Source: Caldilineaceae bacterium
GTDB lineage: Bacteria; Chloroflexota; Anaerolineae; Caldilineales; Caldilineaceae
Direction of reading: 5' to 3'
DNA length: 64,000 nucleotides
NCBI GenBank assembly: GCA_022842065.1
Contig: JALHQH010000009.1
Span: forward strand, 68,243-132,242
Each line of letters starts with the position of its first letter. The stretch's first letter is position 1. Made by a program: the position numbers and the translations under genes. Under the pieces are notes generated by a model, which made no database searches, was not told where the DNA came from, and was given only the letters and a program-made list of their open reading frames with translations. Positions 25,381-34,182 of the stretch are shown in pieces.

Positions 25381-26745
25381 CTAACTATTCAACCGCTCAC
25401 GCGCCTGATCTTCCTGTTCTTGCAGGTAGGCATCCATATTCGCCAGGGCCTCGGCAATGCTGATTTCGTTGCGCATGGCACGATCGAGCTCATCGTTTGC
25501 CGGCGTTTGCTGGGCCACATGGTCTTGTGGGAAACGTGCCACCGGCCACATCCCTTCCGCGACCCGCTTCGACATGAGGCCAAATTTAACGTCGTTGATG
25601 CGTGGATCGTTGTAGACATCCTTGGAGGGCACCACGCCGGAATAGAATTCGAGCGCCTGCAGTAGGGCGTCCGGGCTGACAATTAACATCGCAAAATCCA
25701 CCCCAGCGTCAAGCTTGCCTGGGTTGTCAACGAGCCGTCGGGAGAGACCCCAGCCTGCCAGATGTTGCGGATAGAGTACTGGTTCGACCGCATTGGCTAA
25801 GATGGGCGTGACAATGTTGTCGACCGGGATCTCGGCCACATCGGTCTGCACGCTAGCGGTCCAGGCCCCGTCACCCCAAATCGAGACAAGTTTCTGGCTC
25901 ACGGCTTCGTATTCACTGGTGAATAGCTCAAAGTCGCAGGTCTTGTGGGTCCAGTAAATGTCGTGGATAATCTGCGCAGCCGCTTCGCCTTCCGGTGTGC
26001 TATGGGACCAGACCCCACTCTCGCTGTCAAAGAAATTGCCGCCCAACTGCCAAATGAAACTCCACAGCAGCTGATATTGCGAACTGCGCGGTGAGTAGCC
26101 GGCGTGAGTCACCTTGCCGGCATCATTGAGCTGCGTCAGTGCCATACCGGCCTCGATCACCGCTTCATAATTGGCAAAGCTGAGGTAGTCAATCGACTGT
26201 TCGGCCAACTGCTCCGTGTTGACCGAGATCGTGGCCCCGCGAATACCGGCTAGCCAGGGTAGATAGTACACTTTGCCCCCCGGTGCTTCGACGGCCTGGA
26301 ACGCGGCCGGCCACATCTTTTCTTCCAACGCCGCTGTCCCCCCGGCCGCATCGGTAATATCTAAAAAGACCTTGGAAATATCGGTTGCCACGACCCAGTC
26401 CGTGTACATCATCATGACATCGCCTTCGGTGCCTGCGGCAATCGACGGCAACATTTTGGCCAACAGATCGCCAAAGCCAATCGGTTGTAGATCGACCGCT
26501 ACATCCGGTTGCGTTTTCTCAAACTCCGGCTTCACCCAGTTCATGATGCGATTGGCCCCATCCCAATCCTGATACCAGACCACCAACTCGGTAGCGGCCG
26601 CATCGGCACCGGCGGCGGCCTCCTCGGTTTGTGTCGCGACGGGTGCGCAGGCTGCCAGCAAAGCGACCGTCCCGGCCCCTGCACTTAACTTTAGAAATCC
26701 ACGCCGACTGATGTCCCGTCCAAATGGAAGTTGTTGCTTTGCCAT
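25381..26745 (-). CDS. ABC transporter sugar-binding lipoprotein (Tat-exported)
   Basis: 454 aa. AAGGAG lies before ATG 26745. The N-terminus FGRDISRRGFLKLSAGAG has the twin-arginine motif, followed by a hydrophobic core and the lipobox LLAACAP. The mature protein starts at that Cys. The rest is a family-1 solute-binding fold with WYQDWDGANRIMNWVKPEFE near the start. It captures the substrate outside the membrane for the two permeases downstream. The operon continues with PhyH and two Gfo/Idh enzymes. Confidence 0.92.
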   Translation of the reverse strand: MAKQQLPFGRDISRRGFLKLSAGAGTVALLAACAPVATQTEEAAAGADAAATELVVWYQDWDGANRIMNWVKPEFEKTQPDVAVDLQPIGFGDLLAKMLPSIAAGTEGDVMMMYTDWVVATDISKVFLDITDAAGGTAALEEKMWPAAFQAVEAPGGKVYYLPWLAGIRGATISVNTEQLAEQSIDYLSFANYEAVIEAGMALTQLNDAGKVTHAGYSPRSSQYQLLWSFIWQLGGNFFDSESGVWSHSTPEGEAAAQIIHDIYWTHKTCDFELFTSEYEAVSQKLVSIWGDGAWTASVQTDVAEIPVDNIVTPILANAVEPVLYPQHLAGWGLSRRLVDNPGKLDAGVDFAMLIVSPDALLQALEFYSGVVPSKDVYNDPRINDVKFGLMSKRVAEGMWPVARFPQDHVAQQTPANDELDRAMRNEISIAEALANMDAYLQEQEDQARERLNS

Positions 26746-27359
26746 AGCTTTCTCCTTATATCCTTATATGATGTGAATGTGTAAGCGTTGCCGTGTCAGT
26801 TGCCGTACAAAGTTGACTTGCGATCAGATTTTGACAGGATACAACAACAGAATGCAATGATCCGGAGGAAGATGGTGCGATTCTTGAGGGAACATGATTT
26901 GCATGGACGCTATCAAGCCGTTTTAAATTGCGACCACTTGGAACGAGCCAATGAGACAATTGTATTGTTTGAGGAAACGAATTGTAATGACGATACTGCG
27001 GTTCTTATGCAGAGCAAAGTATAAAGATGATGTAAATTTGACTGTGATTCGTTTGAGAAGCGGTCTGCTGGTTGGTCTAAGCCGACCGCTCATTAAGTGT
27101 AGTAGCCTATACCGTGATTCTAGCCGACATTGGTATTGTTGTCAAAGCCCCTAAATTTGCGGGGTGTGTCTCGCTTTGGGGGCGAGTTTCTGCTCCACTA
27201 GTGTGCGTCGCACTGGTCAAGCGTTGTTTCGTCGACCAGATCGCGTACGACCAGTGCGACGCACACAGGTTGCCAATAAATTTGCTGCTCCAGGTGATTA
27301 TCCCCATCCGGCACTGACTACGTGCGGGCAAACTTGTGGCGGACAGTGATATTAAAGCT
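26746..27359. other. Long regulatory/intergenic region with a hairpin
   Basis: About 600 bp upstream of the ABC operon. No convincing gene is present. An 18-bp perfect inverted repeat occupies 27201-27218/27249-27266, and short direct repeats of ACGAATTGTAATGACG type occur near 26980. The operon promoter and any operator should lie in the part near 26760-26850, but I cannot pick them out. Confidence 0.4.
27201..27266. repeat. Perfect 18-bp inverted repeat, 30-base loop
   Basis: GTGTGCGTCGCACTGGTC (27201-27218) is exactly complementary to 27249-27266. It lies about 90 bp after the stop of the enolase-superfamily gene at 27360, so it may end that operon. Confidence 0.6.
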
Positions 27360-28628
27360 TTACCCCCGCTGGTCGCGCACCGGCCCCTGCTGCACCCTGG
27401 CATAGAGATCCGCCCACTCGGGCGAACCGTCTTCGTCCCAGATCTCCAGTCGTACGCCTGGCTCCTGGGCGGGATCGTTGCCGGCCATAAAGTGCGGCCA
27501 GCAGTGGTCACGCATGTTGGCAAAGTGGACCACCCGCCCACCGGGCCAGACCACCGAGAGGATATGGCGCGGATGGGGCAACTCATAGGGCGGCTCCATC
27601 TTATACTTGCTCAATGCTTCCTCGTTCACTTCAACGCCCAACCCTGGGCCATCCGGCACTTGCAGATAGCCGCCGCGAATGGTCAGGGGTTTGGTAAGCA
27701 GACTGTCGCTGTAGTTGTTGAGACAGGTGATCGTCGGCCACTGGGCAAAGGGCAAGACCGCGCCGAGATGGGCCGCGAGCGCGGTGACTAACCCCACGCC
27801 TACGAGTTGCAGCCAGAAGGGCTTTTCAAATTCACCGGCCAGCGCGCCTTGGTTCAGCACATTGGCCACCCCACCCCCAATCACAAAGCCATCGCAGGCC
27901 GCTTCCTGCACTGCTGTGGGAAATTTCGGCAGGCCAAAGTGCAGGGCAATCGGATGGGCCACCTTGCGCCGCAACTCACGCAACCCCTCGACATCGTGTT
28001 GGAGAATCGGCCCTTCGTAGATCGAGACGCGCTCGTAGGTGTCCAGCTTTTGCAGGACCGGTGCCGCGGTGCCGACATTGAGCAACATGCTGTTCCAGTC
28101 CAGGTCCAAGCGATAGTGGGGCGGCGTCACCGCGCTGATCGCCTCCACCTGCTCATAAACACAGATCCACGGCCGCGCCTTGAACTTGTGAAAGATATAG
28201 CCCTGTTGTAGTGCATCTTGCGCTTCGCTGGCTAGATCCGCCGGCCCCATCTTGGTATTCCACCACGCAATCGGACACCAATCGCGCACCTTGGGCAGGT
28301 TGAGCAAACGATGAACGGGAACCCCAAGCGCTTTGCCCACGACATCGTAAATCGCCATCTGCAAGCCGGCGCCCAGGCTGTCATCGCCCAACAGCTCGAC
28401 GGGATTGCGCCCTTTGGCCCGTGCAATCGCCGCGTCCGGCACCTTGCCCCAGGTGTAATGGGGCAGCGTTTCACCATAACCCACCGTGCCGTCATCGGTG
28501 GTGACGCGAATAAGCTCGACAATCTGCCATTGCCAGACGAGCAGGGCGTTCCACTTCTGGGTACGCGGGGTAAAGGGCACACGCAAGGTGATGCGTTCGA
28601 TCTCTTTGATGCGGAGTGGTGGAAGCAT
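27360..28628 (-). CDS. Enolase-superfamily enzyme (mandelate racemase/muconate lactonizing type)
   Basis: 422 aa. The N-terminal capping domain begins IKEIERITLRVPFTPRTQKW. The barrel shows FHKFKARP (K-x-K base, about 188-195), LDLDWNSM with the first metal Asp and Asn, YEGPI with the second metal Glu, and DGFVIGGG. GLGVEVNEEALSKY near the C-terminus is typical of acid-sugar dehydratases. It probably abstracts an alpha proton from a sugar acid to dehydrate or epimerise it. It follows the amidohydrolase at 28759 in one minus-strand operon. Confidence 0.85.
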   Translation of the reverse strand: MLPPLRIKEIERITLRVPFTPRTQKWNALLVWQWQIVELIRVTTDDGTVGYGETLPHYTWGKVPDAAIARAKGRNPVELLGDDSLGAGLQMAIYDVVGKALGVPVHRLLNLPKVRDWCPIAWWNTKMGPADLASEAQDALQQGYIFHKFKARPWICVYEQVEAISAVTPPHYRLDLDWNSMLLNVGTAAPVLQKLDTYERVSIYEGPILQHDVEGLRELRRKVAHPIALHFGLPKFPTAVQEAACDGFVIGGGVANVLNQGALAGEFEKPFWLQLVGVGLVTALAAHLGAVLPFAQWPTITCLNNYSDSLLTKPLTIRGGYLQVPDGPGLGVEVNEEALSKYKMEPPYELPHPRHILSVVWPGGRVVHFANMRDHCWPHFMAGNDPAQEPGVRLEIWDEDGSPEWADLYARVQQGPVRDQRG

Positions 28629-28691
28629 AGTCGCTCAATTTCCTTTGTGTTTCTTGTCCTGTGGGGTAAATACTACGATAACGTTAAATTA

Positions 28692-28746
28692 TGTGCCAAG
28701 CTGCGCCCACTGGGCACCCGGTGACCAGTGGGCGCAGCTTGGCACA
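28692..28746. repeat. Perfect 22-bp inverted repeat, 11-base loop
   Basis: 28692-28713 and 28725-28746 are exact reverse complements (core GCCAAGCTGCGCCCACTGG). It starts about 12 bases after the stop of the amidohydrolase gene at 28759 and lies before the enolase-family gene of the same operon. Confidence 0.65.
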
Positions 28747-28758
28747 GCGTTACTCGAT

Positions 28759-29607
28759 TCACCGGCCCGGTAGTGTTAACCCCAGCAATGCCAATGCATC
28801 GCGCGCAATCATCGCTTCGATTTGCTCGGCTGGCAAGCGGAAGCGGTCGATCTGGATCGTGGCTAGATCACGCAGCCCGGCTAACGACTCGGCGACGTTG
28901 GTGATGGGGAAATCGGTGCCAAAGAGCAGTTTATTCCACACGCCATATTCCTGTACCAACATCAGGCTGTGAAAGAGCTGCCAAGGGCGATAGTGGAGCG
29001 CGCTGACATCGGCGTAAACGTGGGGGTGTTTGCGAATCACCGCCACACATTCCCCTTCGTAGGGGTGGCCGAGATGGGCCATGATGATGCGCACTTCCGG
29101 GTAGCGCCGCGCCACCACGTCGATATGGCGGGGCAAGGTTGTCTCGATCCAGCCCTGCGAGACAAAGGTCGTGCCGGTGTGCAAGAGCACGGGCAAGCCA
29201 TGTTTTTGCGCATAGGCCCAAAGGTGATTCAACCGGCCCTCTTGGGGAAAGAAGCCGGCATACATGGGCATCAGTTTAATGCCGCGCAAGCCCAACACCT
29301 GATGCCCATATTCAAGTTCGGCTTCCCACCCCGGCTGCGTCGGGTCGATGGAAAGAAAACCAATCAGCCGCGCCGGATCTTGCGCCACATAGGCGGCCAC
29401 ATCCCGATCATCGACCCATAGTCCGGCCAACTTCGCTTTGCCGCCAAAGCAGATCGCCGCGGTGACGCCTGGCGCCGTGGCGCAATAGTCCTCATAGCGG
29501 GTGACCAGGTCGACCGGCGTGGCACGCATGCGCGACGCCTCGGCGATAAAGTTGCCAAAGAAGACATTGTTGTTCGGGAAGACGTGGGTGTGGACATCAA
29601 TGAGCAT
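28759..29607 (-). CDS. Amidohydrolase-2 family TIM-barrel hydrolase
   Basis: 282 aa from ATG 29607 behind AGAAGGA; the longer open frame has no such signal. LIDVHTHVFPNN provides the H-x-H metal motif. LLHTGTTFVSQG and IIMAHLGHPYEGE are the central barrel His elements, and LFGTDFPITN gives the final Asp. Family members act on lactones or carboxylated rings. It precedes the enolase-superfamily gene, matching a dehydratase-plus-lactonase pathway for an acid sugar, though this is inference. Confidence 0.87.
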   Translation of the reverse strand: MLIDVHTHVFPNNNVFFGNFIAEASRMRATPVDLVTRYEDYCATAPGVTAAICFGGKAKLAGLWVDDRDVAAYVAQDPARLIGFLSIDPTQPGWEAELEYGHQVLGLRGIKLMPMYAGFFPQEGRLNHLWAYAQKHGLPVLLHTGTTFVSQGWIETTLPRHIDVVARRYPEVRIIMAHLGHPYEGECVAVIRKHPHVYADVSALHYRPWQLFHSLMLVQEYGVWNKLLFGTDFPITNVAESLAGLRDLATIQIDRFRLPAEQIEAMIARDALALLGLTLPGR

Positions 29608-29850
29608 GGGACGTTCCTTCTGCGTGTTGGATGCGTGGGTACGCGGCAACCGGTCAGCTTGGCGTTGTGGCCGCGGCGCTGGTTAAGGGGCAATTAGATT
29701 GTAACATGGTGCCGGGTTGGGTTGTCAAGGCGGGAATTTTTGTGGGGCGTAAAGCGAAAGACTAAACACGGATGGAAGGAACACGGATAGAAGGAACACC
29801 GAAGCGCGCGCAGAACTCCTTCCTTCCATGTTCCGGTGCAATGGGATCTT

Positions 29851-30002
29851 AGGGGGTTGACAGCCCGCCCCGCCGTCAACGCGCCCAGTGGGCACCCGTG
29901 CTACCCAACAACGCCGGGTTTACCCGGCTAATCGAGCCGGGTTTACCCGGCGTTGTTAGGTAGCCCTGCGGCTTTAGCCCAGGGCGGTCTTGTCAACCCC
30001 CT
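29851..30002. mobile_element. MITE-like palindromic element, copy 1
   Basis: The 152-bp unit is bounded by perfect 12-bp terminal inverted repeats (AGGGGGTTGACA and TGTCAACCCCCT). Inside are nested palindromes around CGCCGGGT. A second copy in reverse orientation lies at 44211-44360. There is no coding capacity. It sits in the 490-bp gap between the amidohydrolase start and the dbpA end, next to GGAAGGAACACGG tandem words (29775-29845). Confidence 0.7.
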
Positions 30003-30098
30003 GCATTCCCGCTGCGCCCGTGTTCCTTCTAGCCGTGTTTACAAAAGATTGTATCGATGGTTGGCGCTATGTGCCTGCCATGCGCACAAGCATTTCAC

Positions 30099-31472
30099 TT
30101 ATTCCAGCACCCAGACGGGATAGTTGCGTCCTTTGATCTTGCCGTTTTTTAGTTGGGCATGGGCTTTACCAACCACCCCGCGCGCAATCGCGACATAACT
30201 CTGGCGGTCATAGATGTCGATCTTGCCGACCGCGTCGCCGGCCAGACCCGCGTCGCCGGTCAACGCACCCAGGATATCCCCTGGTCGCATCTTCTCTTTT
30301 TTGCCAGCCTCAATGACCAAGGTGCGGTTGGGCGATTCGAGCGTGAAACGGGGATTGGGGCGTACGCTTTGTAACTCGCCAAAAATGCGCGTCTCATTCC
30401 GATATTCATCCGCATGGCGCGCTTCCCAACCCGCAAAAAAGGTGACGGCCACGCCCGCTTTCCCCGCCCGCCCGGTGCGGCCAATCCGGTGCGTATAGGT
30501 CGCTTGATCCTGCGGCATATCATAGTTGATCACCATACTCAGCTCTTCAATATCCAGCCCGCGCGCGGCGACATCGGTTGCAACCATGACCCCACAACTG
30601 TGGTTGGCAAACTGGACCAACACATCGGTCCGTTCATATTGCTCCAGATCACCATGCAGGGCTAGCGCATGAATCGACTTGCCCTGGAGCGCGGTGGCGA
30701 TCTCTTGGGCCTGGACTTTGGTCGTGCTAAAGACAATCGCGTTTTTCGGTTCGTGATGGGCCAGGATTTTCAGCAGGGCCGTCAGCTTATCGGCCGGCGC
30801 AACCGGGTAGAAATATTCGGTAATCGGATTGGCCTGCTCGACCGCAATCGTCTGAATGTTGACGGCATCCTGCTGGATGGCCGCACTCAGCGCTAAAATT
30901 TCGGAGGGGTAGGTGGCCGAAAAAAGCAGGGTCTGGCGTTTGGTTGGCGCATAAGCAATCACCCGCTCGATCTCGTCGATAAAGCCCATATCCAACATGC
31001 GGTGCGCTTCATCCAGGACCAGCGTGTTGAGTGCTTCCAGCGTGAGCGAACCGTTGTCAAGGTGTTGTAAGATCCGGCCCGGCGTGCCAACCACCACATG
31101 CGCCCCGTGGCGTAATGAGGCCAGTTGCGGACCGAATGGCCGCCCGCCACAGAGGGTCAACACTTTGATATTGTTGGTAAAGCGCGCCAACCGCCGCAAC
31201 TCATTCGCGACCTGGTCGGCCAACTCCCGTGTGGGGCAGAGGACCAGGGATTGTACCCCATGCGCTTTGAGGTCGAGTTTGTGCAGCGCGCCAATGCCAA
31301 AGGCTACGGTTTTCCCGCTGCCCGTTTTGGCCTGCGCCAGCACATCACGGTTCTGTAAGATCGCCGGTAGGCTATCGGCCTGGACCGGCGTCATGCTCGT
31401 AAAGCCGAGTTCCTGCAAGTTCTGCAACATGGCGGTGGCGAGGGGCAGGGTTGAGAAATTGGATGTGGTCAC
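30099..31472 (-). CDS. dbpA: DEAD-box RNA helicase DbpA
   Basis: 457 aa from GTG 31472, with AAAAAGG upstream. The Q motif (FTSMTPVQADSLP), Walker A AQAKTGSGKT, PTRELADQV, SAT, and HRIGRTGRAG are all present. Motif II reads DEAH instead of DEAD. The C-terminal RNA-binding domain, KMRPGDILGALTGDAGLAG then AHAQLKNGKIKGR, is the DbpA domain that recognises 23S rRNA hairpin 92. It helps assemble the large ribosomal subunit. Monocistronic with its own promoter near 31520. Confidence 0.93.
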   Translation of the reverse strand: MTTSNFSTLPLATAMLQNLQELGFTSMTPVQADSLPAILQNRDVLAQAKTGSGKTVAFGIGALHKLDLKAHGVQSLVLCPTRELADQVANELRRLARFTNNIKVLTLCGGRPFGPQLASLRHGAHVVVGTPGRILQHLDNGSLTLEALNTLVLDEAHRMLDMGFIDEIERVIAYAPTKRQTLLFSATYPSEILALSAAIQQDAVNIQTIAVEQANPITEYFYPVAPADKLTALLKILAHHEPKNAIVFSTTKVQAQEIATALQGKSIHALALHGDLEQYERTDVLVQFANHSCGVMVATDVAARGLDIEELSMVINYDMPQDQATYTHRIGRTGRAGKAGVAVTFFAGWEARHADEYRNETRIFGELQSVRPNPRFTLESPNRTLVIEAGKKEKMRPGDILGALTGDAGLAGDAVGKIDIYDRQSYVAIARGVVGKAHAQLKNGKIKGRNYPVWVLE

Positions 31473-31519
31473 GGGTACCTTTTTATCGAGTCAGCGTAGA
31501 AACTAGGGTCACTGGCGGT

Positions 31520-31525
31520 ATTATA
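31520..31525 (-). promoter_or_regulatory. Putative dbpA -10 box
   Basis: TATAAT on the minus strand inside GGTATTATACC, 47 bases before the GTG start. The same 11-bp palindrome carries the -10 box at 19506-19516. Confidence 0.4.
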
Positions 31526-31536
31526 CCATAGGCCAC

Positions 31537-31638
31537 AGGCTGAAGCCCTGTGGCTGGTAGAAGAAGCCCCGCGCAAGCGGGCTAACGCAGGAGTGCGCTT
31601 GCGCGCAGCTTACTCTGGCCGCCTGCGGGCTTCAGCCT
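31537..31638. repeat. 102-bp palindrome-bounded element
   Basis: AGGCTGAAGCCC (31537-31548) is exactly inverted at 31627-31638. Inside are smaller hairpins (CCACAGG/CCTGTGG, GCCCCGCGCAAGCGGGC). It separates the dbpA promoter from the end of the enolase-family gene and resembles the MITE-like element in style but not sequence. Confidence 0.5.
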
Positions 31639-31648
31639 CAGGTGCCAC

Positions 31649-32806
31649 CTACCCAAACACCACTTCCCCCACCTTCTGCGCGTTGATATATTCCCAATCG
31701 AGTTCCACCCCCAGCCCCGGCCCATCCGGCACCGTCACACACCCCTGCGCATCGACCGAATCGAGTTCATCGAGCCAGCGTCGCTCGGGGTAGATGGGCG
31801 CTTTGGTATCCGACACGTTGGGGTGGACGAGACTGAGCTCATAGTAATTTGTGTTGCGCAGCGACGCCATGATGTGGCGATGGGCCAGCCCGCCATGGTG
31901 TAACTCGACATCCAGCCCATGCGCTTCGGCCAGCGCCGCGATCTTCATGACACCGGTGATGCCGCCGTCGGCGTTGGCGTTGGCGCGCACATAGTCGGTG
32001 GCACCGGCGTAGATGGTATCGGCCTTGGCTTCCAGCCCACGCACATGTTCGCCCATAAGCAGCGGCGTCTTGATAAAGTCACGCAGCTTGACGTGGGCAA
32101 AGCGGGAAAAGCCACCACCGCGGAAGGCATCTTCATACCACATGTAATTTGCCTCGTCACATGCCTTACCGACCCGCAGCACATCGTCAAAGGTGCCAAA
32201 CGCGCCGGCGGGATCGAGCATCAACGCCATCCCCGGGCCGACCGCCTCGCGAATTGCCAACACTGCGGCCACCTCGCGGTCAATCGGGCCGTTGATCCAG
32301 CCGTGGATCTTAAACGCGGGATAGCCATAGGCCTCTTTGCACTGCTTTGCAAAGTCCCCATAATCTTGGGGGGTGGTGAGACCACCATTCTCATCGCCGT
32401 GGTAGGTGCTGGCATACGCGGGCAATGTCTTGCGCCAGCCGCCCAACATCTCCCAGATAGGGCTGCCATAGAGTTTGCCGGCGATATCCCAGAGCGCAAT
32501 ATCGACCGCACCGGGGGGCGTGCCGTCGAGGCTGCGCCGGGAACGCTTGAGGTCGTGCCAAATGACTTCGCGGTGCAGCGGGTTGCGCCCCAAGAGATAG
32601 TCCGCGGTGCGTTTGTCAATGTTACCGGGCGTTTGGCCGCTGATGCCCTCGCTCGTCTCGATGGTGAGGATACTGCCGGTCATGGGGAGGATGCTGCCGG
32701 GTTGGTAAACAATATCAAAGCCGAGTGTCGCTTCCAACGCCATGTCTCGAATTTCATGTTGATAGGAGGTGACAGTGATGCGGGTGATGGTGATGTTGCG
32801 GCTCAT
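31649..32806 (-). CDS. Enolase-superfamily enzyme (mandelate racemase type)
   Basis: 385 aa from ATG 32806, preceded by AAGGAACC. Capping domain first, then the barrel: FKIHGW (K-x-H, about 167-172) as the proton-abstracting site, LDPAGAF with the first metal Asp, WYEDAF with the second Glu and GEHVRG with the third ligand and His. The K-x-H variant is known in rhamnonate and related acid-sugar dehydratases. GLGVELDWEYINAQKVGE ends the protein. It is followed upstream by a frameshifted SDR on the same strand. Confidence 0.87.
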   Translation of the reverse strand: MSRNITITRITVTSYQHEIRDMALEATLGFDIVYQPGSILPMTGSILTIETSEGISGQTPGNIDKRTADYLLGRNPLHREVIWHDLKRSRRSLDGTPPGAVDIALWDIAGKLYGSPIWEMLGGWRKTLPAYASTYHGDENGGLTTPQDYGDFAKQCKEAYGYPAFKIHGWINGPIDREVAAVLAIREAVGPGMALMLDPAGAFGTFDDVLRVGKACDEANYMWYEDAFRGGGFSRFAHVKLRDFIKTPLLMGEHVRGLEAKADTIYAGATDYVRANANADGGITGVMKIAALAEAHGLDVELHHGGLAHRHIMASLRNTNYYELSLVHPNVSDTKAPIYPERRWLDELDSVDAQGCVTVPDGPGLGVELDWEYINAQKVGEVVFG

Positions 32807-32868
32807 GTTGATGGTTCCTTTTTGGTGATGAATAGTAGTGATGGCAAAGCCAACATACAAATGTGGGT

Positions 32869-32932
32869 AATCAGTGTTCAGTTACCCGTGTCAAGTCCTG
32901 AAAACTGTTCACTGAAAACTGTTCACTGTCTA
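32869..32932. repeat. 7-bp-period inverted word array after the SDR pseudogene
   Basis: The right part reads CTGAAAA, CTGTTCA, CTGAAAA, CTGTTCA, CTG at 7-bp spacing. The left part has the inverse words CAGTGTT, CAGTT. The array ends on the TAG stop at 32933. Same position rule as the other arrays, with a 7-bp word. Confidence 0.65.
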
Positions 32933-33751
32933 CTACTCTCCGTCCAACTTACCCTCGAGCGCCTTACTCGCATAGCGCGCTTGGTTGATCAGTTGGATGG
33001 TCATGCCGCCGTCGGTCATGATGTTGGCCCCGGTGATATAGCTCGCGTCCTCAGCGGCAAGAAAGAGGACGACGTTGGCCACTTCCCGCTGGCTTTGGAC
33101 GGCGGCCCAAGGGGATGTTGTCAAACCAATGTTGGCGGGCGGCTTGGGCATCTTCCGCGGCGTTTTGGATATCTTGCCAGATCTGCGTATCAGTCAGGCC
33201 GGGGCTGACGGCGTTGACGCGGATACCGTGAGGGGCAAATTCAATCGCCAGCGCCTTGGTCAACATGTCAACGCCCCCTTTGGCCGCGGCATAGGGCGCT
33301 GCTGCGGGGAGGGTCGCGACGGTGTGGACGCTGGCAATGTTAATCACGGTGCCCCGTTTGCGTGGCACCATCTGTGCCAGCGTATAGCGGCTACAGAGAA
33401 AGGTGCCTTTCAGATCGACATTGAGCACGCGGTCCCAATCGGCTTCGTCCATCTCCAGTGTGGGCTTGACAAAGTTGACGCCGGCGTTGTTCACCAGCGT
33501 GTCGATGTGACCATAGCGGTCGACCGTCTGCTGGATAAGCGCCCGACATTCCGCGGCGTTGGCCACATTGGTGCGAATGAAGTGCCCTTTGCCATCGCGC
33601 GCTTGTAAGTCACCGGCCACGGCTTCGCCCGCGTCGCGTTTACTTCGGCAACGACGACCTCTGCCCCTGCTTCGGCAAAACGTTTGGCGATCCCTTGGCC
33701 GATACCACTGCCCGCACCGGTGACGATGGCAACGTGATTGGTCCAGTTCAT
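32933..33751 (-). pseudogene. SDR dehydrogenase with two frameshifts
   Basis: All SDR blocks are present but spread over three frames. NHVAIVTGAGSGIGQGIAKR opens from ATG 33751. The frame changes near 33636-33645, after AEVN (one base missing). The middle part, with NNAG and YAAAKGGVDML, runs on to IPLGR. A second change near 33100-33103 (one extra base in CCGCC) leads to QREVANVVLFLAAEDASYI and the end. It aligns along its length with the intact SDR at 7268-8080. Either a decaying duplicate or two assembly errors. Confidence 0.8.
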
Positions 33752-34182
33752 GATCTCTTGCTTTGTTCGGTTCTTTCAGGATTTGCTGATTGTGCCTATC
33801 GCCCTACATCTATACTCGACTCGCTCACCAATGGTCGGGTGCCCATTGGGTGGCACCCACTACGTGCGAGAGTATAGTAGGAACGGCCGCAATCAGCCAG
33901 GGAGTAAGAGAAGTGACCTACCAGCCACATAGGCTGATTTTAGCTGATCCCGCAGTGCAAGGCAAGGTGCCAATCTGGGCCCGATTTGAGCAATATCAAT
34001 ATGTTGGACCGCCAGCGCGTCAGATCAGGTCTTACTTGTTACCCGGTTCCAAAAAGCCCGTCGCGGTGGATAGGTTGCCGATTGGCAAAGAAAAGAGAGG
34101 TGTCCGATCATCTATCAAAAATGATCGCTAGAAGTGTGCCATATGCGGTGGGCAATGACAAAATCAAGTTGCGTGTAGACCG
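33752..34182. other. Non-coding stretch upstream of the SDR pseudogene
   Basis: 431 bp without a recognisable gene. Plus-strand open frames here show no family features. A TATACTC...GAGTATA inverted pair flanks 33815-33880, with an inner GGGTGCCCATTGGGTGGCACCC palindrome. It may hold the SDR promoter. Confidence 0.35.

Noticed and set aside
26788..27024. 78-residue open frame upstream of the ABC operon
   Set aside because: No ribosome site, no family feature, and the start is not a good codon context; more likely regulatory DNA.
32933..33751. Programmed ribosomal frameshifting in the SDR paralogue
   Set aside because: There are two shifts in opposite directions without slippery heptamers, and the homologue is a single frame.
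33790..34131. 113-residue plus-strand frame near the SDR pseudogene
   Set aside because: No ribosome site or recognisable domain, and it overlaps palindromes; treated as non-coding.
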